DNA of 64,000 nucleotides from Allacma fusca (lineage: Eukaryota; Arthropoda; Collembola; Symphypleona; Sminthuridae). Positions 1 through 14,188 of this stretch are shown here, piece after piece (positions within the stretch are counted from its first letter, which is position 1; each line of letters begins with the position of its first letter). The stretch spans positions 31,348,801-31,412,800 of the forward strand of contig OX359247.1 of assembly GCA_947179485.1 (NCBI GenBank), read 5' to 3'. Position numbers and translations under genes: made by a program. The notes beneath the pieces were generated by a model. That model worked only from the letters and a program-made list of their open reading frames with translations, ran no database searches and was not told the DNA's origin.

Positions 1-104
1 AGATTATGTTGATGGTCATTTGCTCTGCGTTGACTTGCTACTTTTACTCTCTCTCTCTCTCAATTTCTATCTCTCTTTAGCTCTCCCTTCCCTCACTTAC
101 TCGC

Positions 105-113
<9 letters not shown>

Positions 114-158
<45 letters not shown>
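114..158. repeat. (CT)n microsatellite
   Basis: About 22 uninterrupted CT repeats, preceded from about 104 by an interrupted stretch. Confidence 0.95.
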
Positions 159-162
<4 letters not shown>

Positions 163-172
163 GCTCTAATCG

Positions 173-392
173 CCAGTCACACGAACAAGAGGAAATGAGA
201 CGATTGGAAAGGATTTTGATTTCTCCTGTGATTCGTCCTTGATTACTGTTGAAATCAGCTTGGAAACGTAATCAACCCGCCGTTCTTCAACCTCAACAAC
301 ATTCCACTTGACGCATCCAATCTCACATTATCCAATCAAATCAAACACTGAATTTACAAATTTTCCAAGTCCGCTTTTCAAGTGCGGCCTTC
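173..392 (+). promoter_or_regulatory. Candidate non-coding first exon (initiator-like start to donor)
   Basis: Just after the (CT)n tract is an initiator-like CCAGTC (173-178). The following 220 bases, rich in CAA and ATC and without long open frames, look like a 5' UTR. They end at a good donor, CCTTC|GTGAGTAC. There is no TATA box. Confidence 0.2.
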
Positions 393-1540
393 GTGAGTAC
401 ATATGTGTATTACTTTATTGTACATACATGGACTGCAACTACTATCAGATTACTATTTGTACGGTACTTACCACTACGTAGAACTTTCACTTCAAAAGTA
501 ATTGCTCCGGAGCTGAGTACATTAAAAGTATTTTTTGTAGTGCATCAAACGGTTCCGGGCATTTTTCTGAGTATTTTCTATAGTTATGTGAATGCTAAAC
601 TCAACATTGAATTTGTGTAATGTTTCTAAAATGATATTTGATGATAACTTAAGATTTTTGAAATAATCACAGATGGTAACACAAACGATGATAGGACTGA
701 GAAAATGGATCGAGAATCTAATACTAAATTCTGTGTCTACAAAAATTTGGATTGAAATTTTAAAATTGATCTGCGCTTGAAGTAATTTAAAATTAAGAGT
801 TCTTGTTTTGAATTACGTTTAAATTTGGACACATCACAGCATTTAAAATCCTAACCCTTTTCTGACCCTAAAATGTTTGCATGAATTAAATTAACCAAAA
901 TTTATTCTTGTTCGGGAGTTAGATTACATTTCATTTGTTGCTGACCTGATTGAGGGAAATTGGAGTCGAACCTTGACCAGAGCTTTATATGATGCTTGCA
1001 AATTTCCCATGACTGAGAGTATAGGAGCAGTGTGTACTAGCATAAGTAGGGATTGATAAATAAATCAGTGGATGTCATTTTTCCCGTACATTGGCACATA
1101 CCAGATAGTAGGGGGATACTTACGGAGAGTATAAATTTGAAGGGAAAAGTCGTCAGAAAAAATCGGATCGCCTGAGACGGTAAAAACGGTATTTTTATCT
1201 GGTTCGTTTTTAATAGGTTTTTTTTTGCTCCCACACGGCCCTTCTTCTCCCTTTACTCCTTGTTTGAATGTGAAGGCACACATGCAGACACAATCTCTCG
1301 TTTCCTCCCAACGTCCCCCTCACAATACAGGGAGGGAAGGGATAAATCATAAAATGGGAAAAAATGCTTGGGAATTGAAAAAAATGTGGAATGAAGTGCT
1401 GGCATAAAAACGTTAACTCCAAAAGGCAGGCTCCTCGGATTCGTGTTTGGCTCTACGACTGGAATAAGAATTGGTAATTTAGCTTAAAAGCTTTTTCAGT
1501 TTCTACAGATTAGAATCACAAGATTGCGAGGAATTCATTT

Positions 1541-1572
<32 letters not shown>

Positions 1573-4500
1573 TTGGACCAACTTCCACTTTCTCCCTATT
1601 CTCTCCATTCCTACAATCACGCAGATAGTCTCCGTGTGTGCATGATGAGAGTGAGTGAATGAGAGAGAAGGCCGTTGGGTTTGAGCAAACAAGATTTTAT
1701 AGAAATTGATACTATACACACTAGGACCAAGCCATATCCAAAGATAGAACCACAAGAAAGAGAGAGAGAGAGAGAAAGTAGATCTACTGAGGCACACATG
1801 TAAACATGAAATAATTTTCTATCGTAGCACATCTTTACATCCCAAAAGCTACTACATCGACAAACTCATAAGATATTATTCCATAGTTATAGAAATGCAA
1901 AGGAAAGAACCAGGGGTTGAGAAGAAAAGAATCCTCATTTCAGTCCTGGTTATGTTTAGACACGATTCCTTTCTCTCGAGCTTTCTCCTTCCCTCCCTCT
2001 CTTTTTTATCCACTCCACTTCATTTTGACTTACAGGACTTGAAACTCTATTTATTGAAATGATTCCAGGGACAGAAGACAACTTGACAATTGATAGGTCT
2101 CCTCTTGTATATCTAGCATGTCCTATGTCTCAAGGAAATTACTTGCATCTTGTCTTCATATGAGAAAAATCCTCAACATTTTTCATCCTGTGGCTCCCCT
2201 TTTTTTCTCCAGTCGTTCTTCAACTCATCACTTTTACTTCTCTCCAGTGTTATCATTATGTACCTATACATATACATACATACTCTCAGCAATACCTTAC
2301 ATAGAAGAAAAAGTTACGTATAAAACCCTCTACCTTGATACTTTTGCCTGCCCGGAATATTTTACCATCATTCAAATGACAGATGCTTTCACTCAGCTAA
2401 GTCGATTTCTCTTGGGGTATGTTTTTCTTGGAATTAAAATAATTAATAATAATTGACAAATTAAATCCAAAGGATCCATACTGTTTAAATTGGATTCATT
2501 TAGCAAAGTCCTGTTCAGCATGAGTAGATTTATTTCATTGATTTTGTGAGAAGATTTTGTTTCTATAAATAATATAGAAAATAAACTAATTTTATTGACG
2601 GCGAAAAACAAGTGAAAGTACAAAAGTAAGGACACTTCACAAGTAAAAGTTGCCAGTAAAATCTGTACAAAGTTAAATAAAAAAAATTCGAAGAAAGTAC
2701 TTGTTTCAGTATTCAAACAATGCAATTCCAATTAAGGGAAAAATATTAAAGAAAAAATAAACTGCTGGGCAAACCCATTACTGGTAAAGTTCAACAGAGC
2801 AAATAATAATATAGAGCAAGGAAAAATAAACGGAAGATAGAAATTCAGAGGAGCAAAATTAAATAAAAATATATCAAAAACTAATTGAAGAGAAATTCTA
2901 AGGGCATATGGAGAAGCAAGGATAAATCCTTTGAGACTGGATGCAGCAGAACAATTAACACACATCCAGGAAGCCTGAAATGGATCCTACGAGGAGAAAA
3001 TTAGAAAGTCCCTGCTACAGTAGCAGATGAAAGTAAGAGAAAGCTAATTGGATAGAATCGACATATTCTTTAAAAAAAAGGATTTTATGGAAGGTATAGG
3101 GAAGAAAATATTATTGAGGGAATGAAACCGGAAAGTGAAAGTTGGTGAAAATAAAATATCTTGTGTAAATGGAAAAGCAGATTGGAATTTTCAGCATTGC
3201 TGATTGAAGGAGGAAATGAGAGAAGCTGCTTGTAGAAAGCTCAGTATTTGGGGAATCTGAGTGAAAAAATTGGAATGGCTTAATGACGTAATAAAACGAT
3301 TTTGAAATTCAATTCATGGTTGTGCGTCTATGCATAGCTAACAAAGTTTTCCACATCAAAAGCACGTCAAAATTCAGTCCGCCTCATACGTGCCTTCCTC
3401 CAGCGAGGACTCAACTTGTCCTTTTCCCTCCAACCCCATAATAGACTCTCGTACTCCTGTCTCTCCCACATACAACCTACAAAAGTAGTGTATGTATAAG
3501 GAATAGGAATTTACCCTCAACAAACTGATCAGTTTTTTTTCTTCAACGGAGCCTGTATGTACAAACATACATCCATGTGAGAATGTGTTTGAGCCCAGTG
3601 AATGCACATTATTGACTCTGACGTTTCCTCCTGTTTACTCTTTTCACTCTGCATTCCATTTACGGAAGAAAACCAACAAACTTGATCGTCAAATCAAATC
3701 ATGCCAAAGTATTTCTTTTCCCTTCCTTGAGTCCCTACATGCATCCGTGTGGGATATGTATGGTGGGTGACAGCAGTGGGGAAAGTATATGAGGAAAGGC
3801 TCCCGACTCATCAAAAACAAACAACTTTGTTTAAAATTCACTCCACTGATACAAACACAAACCTTGGAGCTCTATTTTCATTTACTTACTTTGTAACTTC
3901 ATCCTGAGCGGTGGTGAAATGGCGTTTTCCATTCTTTCCTCACCCACCCTATACAATTTTCATAGGAGTAACACGCAAGGGAAAAATTCTTCTTGAAAAG
4001 GAGAAGAGACAGGGGCGTCAGGGAAGAGGAAGTTGTGGGAAAATAAAATCGGGAAAACAGAACCAACTTCCAAAAAGTCAGGGAAAGTGGGAGAAAGTCG
4101 TGAAGGAAATGTACATGGTTCCAGAATTCTTTCCATCGTCACATCAAACATACATACATCCTCAGGTGAAACTTTAAGATGCTACAAATAACAATCCAAA
4201 TTGCATTCTAGAATGTTGTTATTTCTGGCCTAATTTTTTTTTAAAGATTGAAAGAATTTTGCTTTTAACAACACTCAAATGTAAAGCTTTTATTCGTCAC
4301 TCCACATTATCATTTATTTTTAAATAACCTTGGAATTTTAAAAAAATATTTAGTACACATTTATTCCTTTTTTGTATAAAAGGAGCAAATTTTATAGAAA
4401 ATGATTGTTGGACTTGTACGTTCTAGGAGAAAGCAGTTGTAGTAAAAAATTTCGGTAGATATGAAAGTGAAAGAAATTTTCCTGGCACCCTGTAGGAGAA

Positions 4501-5020
4501 ACCTCAGAGGAGAAAATTGGGGGAAAGAGTAGGAAGAGAAATACAGAGAGGAAAAAGAAGTTAGAAAAGTGAGTTTTGGTGGTTTTTAAAATGAGGAGAG
4601 AAATGTTGATAAGGGGGAAAGTTGATGCAGGAAATGTTTGCGACATTTGAGTTGGGAATATTTTGAAAAGATTTATTGTAACGGGAGTTGATTTGATTAT
4701 GAATTGACTGCTCGTCTTATAGTTACTTGGGAATTGTGTGAGGAATGACAATTTTTTCCTCACTTTCCACTCCTTTCTCCTTTTCTCTCTCTCTCTCTCT
4801 CTCTTTCTCACTCACACCAGTCAACATCCTCGTGATGGGAGGTTGAAGGCTGCATTTTGTTTGCATGACGACGTTTCCCGAGTATTTTATGGAAATCAAG
4901 TAAGCTTTTACATGTAATTCATAAATGACATGCTGACGCAGTCACTTTCTCTCTCTCTCTCTCTCTCACTCCTCTCTCTTTCTCTCGTGCTTTCTCTCTC
5001 TCTCCCCGACCAGCAACATT
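393..5020. other. Non-coding stretch, no gene seen
   Basis: AT-rich sequence with purine-rich and pyrimidine-rich patches and small CT/GA tracts (1545, 1757, 4784, 4948). TATAAAAGG at 4375-4383 has no initiator at the expected spacing. Nothing codes convincingly. Confidence 0.6.
1545..1572. repeat. (GA)14 microsatellite
   Basis: Uninterrupted AG repeat. A second GA tract lies at about 1757-1776. Confidence 0.95.
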
Positions 5021-6740
5021 ATTTAGATTTAGTGTCGTTCCAAGTCAAAGCCGTATCCTCCACTTGCCTCCTCCCATTCGCTATAATGTTGTAGCCCTTC
5101 GAAAGTGAGGGAAGGATGAAGCTTGGAGTAAGCAAGAGAGCCTTTTTGCGCTAAACGGAGCGTGTGAAACCGCCAAACGGCGACCAATTCAAATTAATTC
5201 AACTCAACAATTATTCAAAGACCAACAAAGCCATGCCTTGACGACGAGGAAAAACCATTTTCATTTCTCTCTCTCTCTCTCTCTCCCTTTCTCTCTCCGC
5301 CCGGGATTTCATCTTAGACTTTACTTTCTCCACATTATTCCAACCAGGAAATTTATTCCTTGCACATCTTCATTACTCATACACTTAACTCGCCTCCTCT
5401 CTTTACATGCATTTCCTCCTTAATTCTTTTCAGGAGTAGTCTTCCTCCTCCAAACTTTCACTATTTTTAATGTTATATGCTGAGGATTCCCAGAAGTTGT
5501 TTCCAATTCCTAAAAACGAACAAGGGAACGTATTTGTTTCCTTTTATTGTTATTTTGATTTGGGGGCGACTGGATCCTAAAGGATATGTTGTATATATGA
5601 TTCTCGGAATTTCCCTCAACCTTAGTTTGTATTCTCTTCGCGGACATGTAGGTCGTAGAATTTCCAGACGAGAGTAGAAGAGTTCTCTCTTTAGAGTTTA
5701 GTAGAGTAGAAGAGTGTTTCTAATATTGAGAAATATGAACTGTTCATTTATGAATGTATTTGCATTCGACTGAGTAGAGAAAATTTTGACATATATAGCT
5801 TCTATTTGGAATAGGTATGAGAGTCAAAAATGTAGAATATTAAAATATTTTCTACAAAAATTACTTTGCATGTGTTTCCCCAATGTTCTGGAGAAATTAT
5901 ATTTTATGAAGAACTTTAGAGAAACCATTTTTATTGAAAGTTTTGCTGTTTTTATATTCAGCGGAAATCGTATTTCATAAAAAACGCAACTCTTTGAAGA
6001 ATACTTTATGAGACAATTTTTAGGAAATTATTTTCAAGGAAATAAGAAAATTCCAATGAAATTCAAATGCAAAGGGACGTGTCGGGGGACCGGAATTTTA
6101 TTGCAAGATTATTTGTGTAGTTATATCTGGGAAAGTTCATTTAAAAAATCATTTTTTGAAGGGCATTTTCTGTGTCGAAATTGGTACATTTTAAATAATT
6201 GATTGTGAAAAACCTTTTTGGGGAATCTAATTTTTTTAAATCTAATTTTGAGGAATCGCTTGGGATTTCTTGAGAGAAAGATACATAGTTTGCAAATGTT
6301 TGTTAGCAAATCACTTGTTGTGGGATATTTTCTGAGGGAGCATTTGGATAAAAAATTTGGAAAATTGAAGTTGGTGAAAGCATTTCTCCGGGAGGGCTTT
6401 TCCTGGCAAAAACACAGCAGGAGAAAGTCAACATCCGAAGTGAATACTTGAATCGGGAAATTATACGTCGAAATGGAAGTGTAAAATTGGAGTGTTTTAC
6501 ATATTTTCAAGGAGCAAAGGGATGGGTGAGTTGGAGGAAATGAGAATTTGATGGTACGCCATGCGAATGAAGTTGATTATGGGAATGAGGTCAAGTTGGG
6601 GTTAATTGTTGGACATGGGAAAGTACGGGGAAAGGAAGGAATGTGGAAGGGAATCAAGTGATTTTGATTTGGTGGTCGTTGGCAATGAATTTTACATAAA
6701 ATGTTCAGCCTTTTGGTTGTTTCTCTATTGACTGAGCTTT

Positions 6741-6794
6741 GAGAGAGAGAGAGAGAGGGAGAGAGATAGAGAAAAGAGAGAGAGAGAGAGAGAG
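6741..6794. repeat. Interrupted (GA)n microsatellite
   Basis: GA repeat with GGG, ATA and AAA interruptions over about 54 bases. Confidence 0.92.
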
Positions 6795-9115
6795 CAAGAA
6801 ATAGATTGGAAGGAGAGAGGAAGGAAAATGGATGGACTCAAAGTACGGCAGTGATAATGCGGATGGCTGAGCTTTCACTGAAATCCAAAGAATTTTCAAG
6901 TGGCCATTGTATTAGATTTTCAATGCTCTCTAACTCTCGTGCTCTTTGGCTGTAACCAACGACTCGAGATGCTTCTCTCTCCCCACTATTACTGATACAT
7001 GGAGAGCTATGGGAATGCATTTGTAAGTGTGTGGACGTCGACATTCGAGGTAATCGTTGACGTCGACTGTACAAGTCTTTTCTCTGTTCCATTACATTTA
7101 AATCGGATATTTGGATATTCTCGTCCCATTTCCATTGCCATTCAAGCAGCGAGCAATCGCATCCTTTTTTTCCTCTCTCACAATCGCCCAGGTCTAAAGC
7201 CGTCCCTGGGCAACCTTCTTTTCCGTCTTCGTCCTCACATTATTTCACTTGGCGTGTACATCAACCCGCTCGCCACTTCAACCTGTGTCTTGATTCCCTT
7301 CCTCCACTCGCGTCTATAATCATACTCCACAATCCTATTTACTTATAGACTACATATAAATACTTCCACATCTTCCCAAACAAGCTTCATACATATTTCA
7401 AAGCTTTGAATGCATGTGAAATTTTTTTTATAACAAATACAATATTTTCTTGCTTCCGGCCATCATCAACAATAAACTTGTTTGAATTTAAAATAAATGC
7501 AAAAATATTGTGATAAATAAAACACTAGCAATTTGACATTTTCCTTAATTTTAGGACAAATACCTTTTTAAAATATACCCTAAATTTTGTCTGTGCAAAG
7601 AGTTTTCAGGGAAACCATAGAAATACGTATTCATTTTAACACAGTCAGATTTACAGGCGTGCATTAGAACATACCAGGAAAAACGGTACTTGTTGTTTGT
7701 ACACCCATCCCTGGAAATTCCACATGTCCAGGATTGAGTTGCGTATCGAAATAAGGGGACAAATACAAAGCACAGTAGTGTAAGAGTAACAAGTACATTT
7801 TGAGGAGGAAGAGAAAGCAGCCGGAAAGGAGGGTAAGGGGAGGGGGAAATGGTGAAGTTGAGGAAATAAGCCTGATTTTCAACATGGAGAATTCCAATGC
7901 TGCTCCTTAAAATATTCTTTGTGGAGCCTTTGGGAAGCCATTGGAAACAAAAGGAATTTGCGGAATGATTGAGTCTCCTTTGAACACATATGCAATTCAA
8001 TTGGAGGGCAAAGTTTCGAGGAAATAATGTCGCAATAGCTAGTTCGTCATTGTGTGGAACGTTTTCCGGGATTCACTTGGAAGCACATGGATTTAACAAG
8101 TGTGTTGTATCTATGGCAGACCTTCCTTAAAAATATTTTCCCTATCAAAAATATACAGCCGTGCATGTCCGTTTACCACAATTTATATTTTCTCTTTGGA
8201 AGTTTCTACCATTGCAGAGTTGAGGGTTTGGTTGTTCCTTCGGGGGGTGTTATAGCCAGGACACACTGCATCCAGTCTTTGAAAACTATGGCTATTCAGA
8301 CTTTCACCGAGTACTTTCACTATGTACTTTCACTCAATTCTAAACCTGTGTTTGTACAAAGGAATTTATATACACTGGTGCATACACTTCATTTTGTCGC
8401 GACTTGCAAATATAGATAACTCCATGGGAGCTAAGGAGCAAAACATTCTCTCTCTACAGGACTTTTCCCATGTCACCAACAAACTTTTCAAAAAGGGCTT
8501 ACAATAGGAGGCGAGGTTCATCTGTACAACTGTTGTTCATATGTGTATGTTGCACTTTACTCCTTAAAATTTGTATAAGTTATTGCTTTCATGAAATATG
8601 ACTTTCAGACCTTTTATTTTGTTTCCAAACCCTTTGACTCAAGTTGATTTTTGTGCCGTCCTGATAATTTCGTCATGAGGATTGTAATTAAAATCGCTTC
8701 ATAGCATATTTTCATGCGATTCGAACTTACATAAAAAAGGGACTTACTGATTCTCTTAACCGAACTTTCTCCTTATAGTGTCTTGTATGTACACATATGG
8801 ACAATAGGAATATATTACTTTTTCATACAAGTCGATATGAATGGTGACCATAGGAGTGCAAAATATTGGATCCAAATATGAAACTTTCTCTCATAGTTTT
8901 ACATTTCCAGGAATTTTCCACATAACTTCCCATCCGCCTTTGGTAAAATTCGGAAATGGACTTGAGCAGGGGATTCCTTTTCTTGAATTGCATTTTTCTA
9001 TCTTTATTTTCCAAGAGTTTGAGCCCAGGAGAAAGTAGGGGGAATTTGATGGGAGAAAAGTGTACGAGAAAAAAAAAGACCCGGGCTGCCGTATTATTTA
9101 CAATACTGAATTCTC

Positions 9116-9135
9116 AATAATAATAATAATAATAA
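9116..9135. repeat. (AAT)n trinucleotide microsatellite
   Basis: Six to seven AAT/ATA repeats followed by GATATGATGG. One of the few trinucleotide repeats in the window. Confidence 0.88.
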
Positions 9136-10227
9136 TGATATGATGGAGGACGGAGGACGGAGAGGGACAGGCGGACTCCTAGTTGACTCCAATGGACTTG
9201 AGGATGTGAGTGAGTGAGGGGAAGGGTTGAGGAATTGATAAATGGAAGAGCAGGGAAGAATGGAGTTTGAAGAGATTTGAGATGTGAGAGTGCACTCTCT
9301 CGCTCTCCGCTCTTCTGGGAGGCTCTTGTCTTGGGCGAAAGACGGGAGTTGAGTGAGTGAGTGAGTGAGACTTTGAAGAGACTTGGAAGAAACAAAAGAG
9401 ATTTTATGTACGCATGAATCATGTTGCCACATAATAGCCCCAGATTTAATTTGGCAGTCTTCAAAGTGATTTGTTTCCATTCCACCAGCAGCAGTCATTC
9501 CATCCACTAGAATGAGCTCTCACAATTTACTTTTTAATTGCGCCCTCCTCTCCCTCACTCGCCTCCTGTATCTACATATTCCATTGCATAAGTTTTTAGG
9601 AGTGAGAGATTTTTACGTGGACTTTTTCTCATCTGGGTTATGGATACGGGGTCCTGTCAAATCCATCCCTTCCCCCTCTCATGCAAACAGGACCTCATCC
9701 CTGTATTCAATACTCACTACACATTACATTCAAAGCTGGAAGTAATTTTTTCTCATCAATTTGTAAGGAATTGTCATAGACCCTTAAAATTAATTTTTAG
9801 ACCCCAATACAAAATTGTCTCCAATACTGTTAATAATTACATACAACATGAAACATTGGATTTAAGAAGTTTAGATTTTTTTTCAAAATCTTATGAAACT
9901 GTCATTAACCTTGTTTTACTAGCGACTCCACTTTGATCATACAAACTGACCTGAATCAATGAAAACAAATTAAATATAGCAGGAAATACAGTAGTAAATA
10001 GAAGAAATTTATTTAAATTCTTATGAGAAATGTCTCTCCCTCAGCAGATGGGGAGAGAGCATTCGATGAGCACCCTGAAAGCAAAGTACGCTTTGGGAGG
10101 AAGAGAGAGAGAGAGAGAGAAGAGAGGAAGAGAGTCAGTCATAACTGAAAGTGCAGACTCATACACTTGATACAATAATTAACATTGAACAATGTCTGGA
10201 AGTCTGGTGTAATGGGTTCTCTCGAAC

Positions 10228-10254
10228 CTCTCTCTCTCTCTCTCTCTCTCTCTC
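10228..10254. repeat. (CT)n microsatellite
   Basis: About 13 CT repeats ending in TCAGTCTCG. A GA tract lies about 110 bp upstream, at 10100-10120. Confidence 0.95.
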
Positions 10255-10274
10255 AGTCTCGCAACCGTACTTAC

Positions 10275-10317
10275 CTCCCATTAAAACCTTGCGAGGAGCA
10301 AATATTCCTTCGCTCAT
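10275..10317 (-). CDS. Candidate first coding exon, 43 nt
   Basis: On the minus strand an ATG in good context (GTAAAAATGA) opens 14 codons plus one base, MSEGIFAPRKVLMG, ending at a strong donor, GGGAG|GTAAGTAC. The frame stays open upstream to a TGA near 10390. No initiator or TATA box at the expected spacing is seen, and no second exon is identified. Just past the donor lies the (CT)n tract at 10228-10254. Confidence 0.2.
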
Positions 10318-12477
10318 TTTTACACTCTTTTCATGGCCACACTGTGGGTTATATTCCAAGTCTCTCCCTTTCCTCTCATCAAATAAAACTCATCAAGTGC
10401 ACCCAATGGTTTCATCCTCCGTCCAGTCTTCCAACGACGCCCATTCTCTTTTACCTTCATACCTCCAACTAAATTCACAGTAATTCCACTCAATGTCAGG
10501 CCGTTCTACCTTTTTAACTCTATTTCTCATTGGGGAACCTTTACCGTTCCGAGTTTTTTCAAATTCCCAGGAATTAGCTCGTGTCTGCTCTTTTTTCACG
10601 CTTTGGAAGCTGTCACGGAAGGTGGAGCCATGGTTGGCTTTTCCCATGGTTTAGCACCCCTGGGGCCCTGTCCTTCCATATCTTTTTTTGAGGACACTCC
10701 AGAATTTCCTAGCGTCAGTTTACAATTTTAAATTAAATATTTCCGTGTTATTTATCGTCTTTTTGAAAAATCCCTCACGGTACCTTCCCTTTTCTGGAAT
10801 GGCCGGGCTGATTTAAAACTATCTCAAAATTATATTATTTTAAAATAGCCCTATACTCTAATAATTGTTGCATAATCTCCCAGAGAATTTCCACCAAAGT
10901 AAATACAACCATTAGCTCTGTCGGTTCCTGTACTTAGGAAGACTGGCGGAAATATTTAAAAATGTAGGACATGTAATGAGAATAAAAATGTCGCACTTTA
11001 CAATCCTTTAAGTGAAATGAAATATCTACTCTAACCTAAATACTCCATGCTAGGAGCTCAATCCATGAGGAACTCAACCATTGAGACCCTTTTAATGTGA
11101 AAATATATGTGGTTGCCTAAACTTGGAATCATTTCCCCGGCAAAGTGTACACTGGAGCGACTTACCGGAGCGATGTATAAAAGGGGAGCAGAGGCTCGAC
11201 CTCGTACTCTCGGAGTGTGGGCTGGGTTGGAATTAAAAGGGCAAATGCGAAAGAAATGGAAATCAAGTACAAAAATAAATTCAAAGTAAATATTCATTTC
11301 CTTGATAGGCTCTGGAAATGTAAAAGAGCAAACGAGCCTGAAAATGATGAAAGCTCCACTCTTGTTCTCTCTCTCTTTCTGTCTCTGTCTCTCTCTCTCT
11401 CTTTCGCTGTCTCTCTCTCCCAAGCCTTGGCGATTGCCATGGTAAAGCTGATGAGAGGAAAGAGTCCCTGACTAACTACACATGATTATATACATAGTTA
11501 CTACAAATACAGGACGTACAGTAGAGTCTGACTACAAGACCCTCCTTGTAAAAGCCTGGGCTCTATTTCCGTCAAAATTATTTTCAAACATTCCTGTTGA
11601 CGAGAATGTAAATTTTTCTCCTTACATGAGATTCGGGGAGCTTTTTAAAACTCACAGGCTCCTCTCTGGGACTCACTCTCGTGTAAAGGAGGAACACTAT
11701 GGAACCTCTCCGACCGGATTAAAAATGAAAGTAGAGAGAGAGAGAGAGAGAGAGAGTGAGAGGAAAAATTGATGTAATTACTGTTGAAAATGTGCCCTCA
11801 CATGGCATTTCTGCTCCCAGCCCTGGTTACACCAAGCGCCTTCCCATGCATTAAAAAAAACCAATGTTTGCAAAAGAGTTGAACTGGAGGCGAGAAAATT
11901 GGTGTGGCTTCCCCACCAATGTTCAATATGCTCCGTCTTCCTTGTAAGGAGTAAATGTATGAGTATGTAGAGAGTATTATGATTGAGCGAGAGGCAGCTC
12001 TCCTCGATCCCTTCCTCACTCCTTCCCTCTCAACAAACACAAAGTGTAGATGACTGGATGGATGGATTGATAGACATTGGACTTGGGAAAAAAGGGATTC
12101 TAATAAGTACCACAGGGGCTTAAGTCTCTGGTAAAGTATATCTATGGAGTAAGAGCTAGAGATTCCCTCTTCCCAGAAGCTCACATATGGGAGTGTACTT
12201 TATGTATGTACTCCGTCCTTCCGCGAATATCCCATTGGAAATCCCTTATATTTAAGTATACAGTGCCTATGGAAAGCGAATGTTGTGGAATGTGCTCGCA
12301 ATGTTTGCATACGAGATGTGATGAGGATGAGGGGCGTCTTGGGAGGCCAAATGGAGACTCGCGTTCATATTTATTATGGACACATGGAGAAGTTGAAGAA
12401 CAACTGAATGATCAAGTCTCAATCGCGTATACACAGCATTGTGTCAATATTTGCCCAGAGAGAAAATGCGGAGGCTC

Positions 12478-12479
<2 letters not shown>

Positions 12480-12516
<37 letters not shown>
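12480..12516. repeat. (CT)n microsatellite
   Basis: About 18 uninterrupted CT repeats. It generates Ser-Leu runs in translation that should not be taken as protein. Confidence 0.95.
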
Positions 12517-12520
<4 letters not shown>

Positions 12521-14139
12521 AACTTTATTCTATATGGGAGAATATATTGTGAGCGTAGGAGCTTGTATGGAATTTATGTATTTGGGCCTAAACCTACACA
12601 TATAGGTTCTGTGATAGGGACTTCCCTGGAAATCCTACGGATACTTTTACATTACAAGCTCGGGCAGGAAAGAACGCCTATGTGTGTGCAGAGTGGATGT
12701 CTACACGGGGATAATTCATTGATATGATCAAGTTCCTGGAAAAATTCTATCCCTTGTATCCACACACATGAACATACACGTCCGTACACACTTGAACATG
12801 TAAGGGAAAAATATGAAGGCTCGCATTGGTATTAGAACGGATATGGGAGTGAGTATCTATTTGTATGCATGTTGTATAATTATATGTACGTGTGTATAGA
12901 CATCTGCACATTACACTATGTCTAAAAGTATCACTGGATATTTAAACGTAGAATTTTCTAGACAATTTTTGAATTTCTCTAAATCTTCATCCTTGGTAAA
13001 GAAGCAAAAGCATCTCCATACATTTTTTACTAAGAGTAAAATGATCTCAGTTCAGTCTTCCTTAAAAGGGAATTATTTTATACAGTCCCTTGAATTTGTA
13101 CACAGTACTCTAATATTTACAGTGTTATCTTGTGTTGGTTATACGGATATGTAATAATTACCTCTGTGCTAAAACTCTGTACTTTTTGTTTATATCTTTC
13201 GGGGGAGTATTGTCAAAGCAAGGGAGACATTTATGCATGAGTATTTTTTGTAGAAGAAAATAAATTTGGGGACCTTCCAGATTAGTACTGAAATTTTAAT
13301 TTGAGGAATTGTAAGACCCTGCTAAATACGATGGGGATCATATTGTAAAAATGCTTTATGCTCCAATGTGTCAAAAATGTGTTCCTCTGTGTTGTTCCGA
13401 GGAATCCATTCTTTTAGACGGAGGGTTCACGGGAGGACGTATGTACATACATACAAATGTATTTAGTGTGAGGGAATTTAGTATGCGTAATGTGGATTGG
13501 CCGAAGTTCCCATGCACCTCGTGCAATCGTCCATCCATGACATGGAAGAATATAAGTGTGTATGGTTATGAGCCACTTCCAGGGCTGGATGGTGCAAAGG
13601 CAAGTGGCAATATGGTACATACCAAGATTCCATGTGGCGGGTCCTTATGGCCGTTAAAGTTAGGGAGTTATAGTCCGGGACTTTTATTCATCTTCCTATC
13701 CTCCCTCATCTGCTCCTGCCATACATAAAGAAAGAAAGAGGGAAATTTTACGACCAACAGAGCTAACATTAGCATCCCTTATTGCTCTTCTCCTGCTCCT
13801 TCCCAGCTCGTCCTGCTGCTCGTACAAAAGCCCGTGCCTTGCCTTCCCTTGCCCGTGCCCTGTTGTAATACTTTTGCAAACTCTCGTAACTATTCTGACT
13901 ACGTCATGAGTTCCCAAACACTCGACTCATTCCCTCTGAGTAATACTTTGTGTGAAACAAAACGTAAACTGAATCTTGTTGTTTGCTCTCATGAAAAACC
14001 CACCAATTTCCTTTTAGTTTTATGTCCTCAGAAATATTTACTAATGTGCCCTATAAAATTTAATTGTATTCCACACACCATACATACTCTCGAACTTCCC
14101 TCCTTATGGCAGAAGCCTCGCAGAAGCCAGTGAGGAAGA

Positions 14140-14143
<4 letters not shown>

Positions 14144-14184
<41 letters not shown>
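14144..14184. repeat. (GA)20 microsatellite
   Basis: About 20 uninterrupted GA repeats. Confidence 0.95.

Positions 14185-14188
<4 letters not shown>

Larger units (their letters stand above)
5021..10227. other. Non-coding stretch, no gene seen
   Basis: A CT tract at about 5266-5284. A direct repeat AGAGTAGAAGAGT at 5671 and 5703. An AT-rich zone (5860-6480) of loosely similar GAAATT/TTTGAAG words. GA tracts at 6741 and about 10100. ATG plus eight codons up to a TTT|GTAAGTG donor near 6999-7024 is suggestive but unsupported. Confidence 0.6.

Noticed and set aside
4375-4383. TATAAAAGG, a strong TATA box
   Set aside because: No initiator about 30 bases downstream and no coding sequence follows. 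The same holds for TATAAAAG at 11176 and on the minus strand at 32852-32859.
8054-8419. 121-codon open frame with fairly protein-like composition
   Set aside because: Begins at GTG, not ATG, with no acceptor supporting an internal exon and no recognisable family.
12206-12727. Longest open frame of the window, 173 codons
   Set aside because: It crosses the (CT)n tract (Ser-Leu run), has no promoter or splice context, and its length is explained by the repeat.
13351-13728. 125-codon open frame starting at an ATG with balanced composition
   Set aside because: Overlaps open frames on the other strand, includes CATA-repeat sequence, and has no promoter, splice or poly(A) signals. Frames this long are expected by chance in 64 kb.
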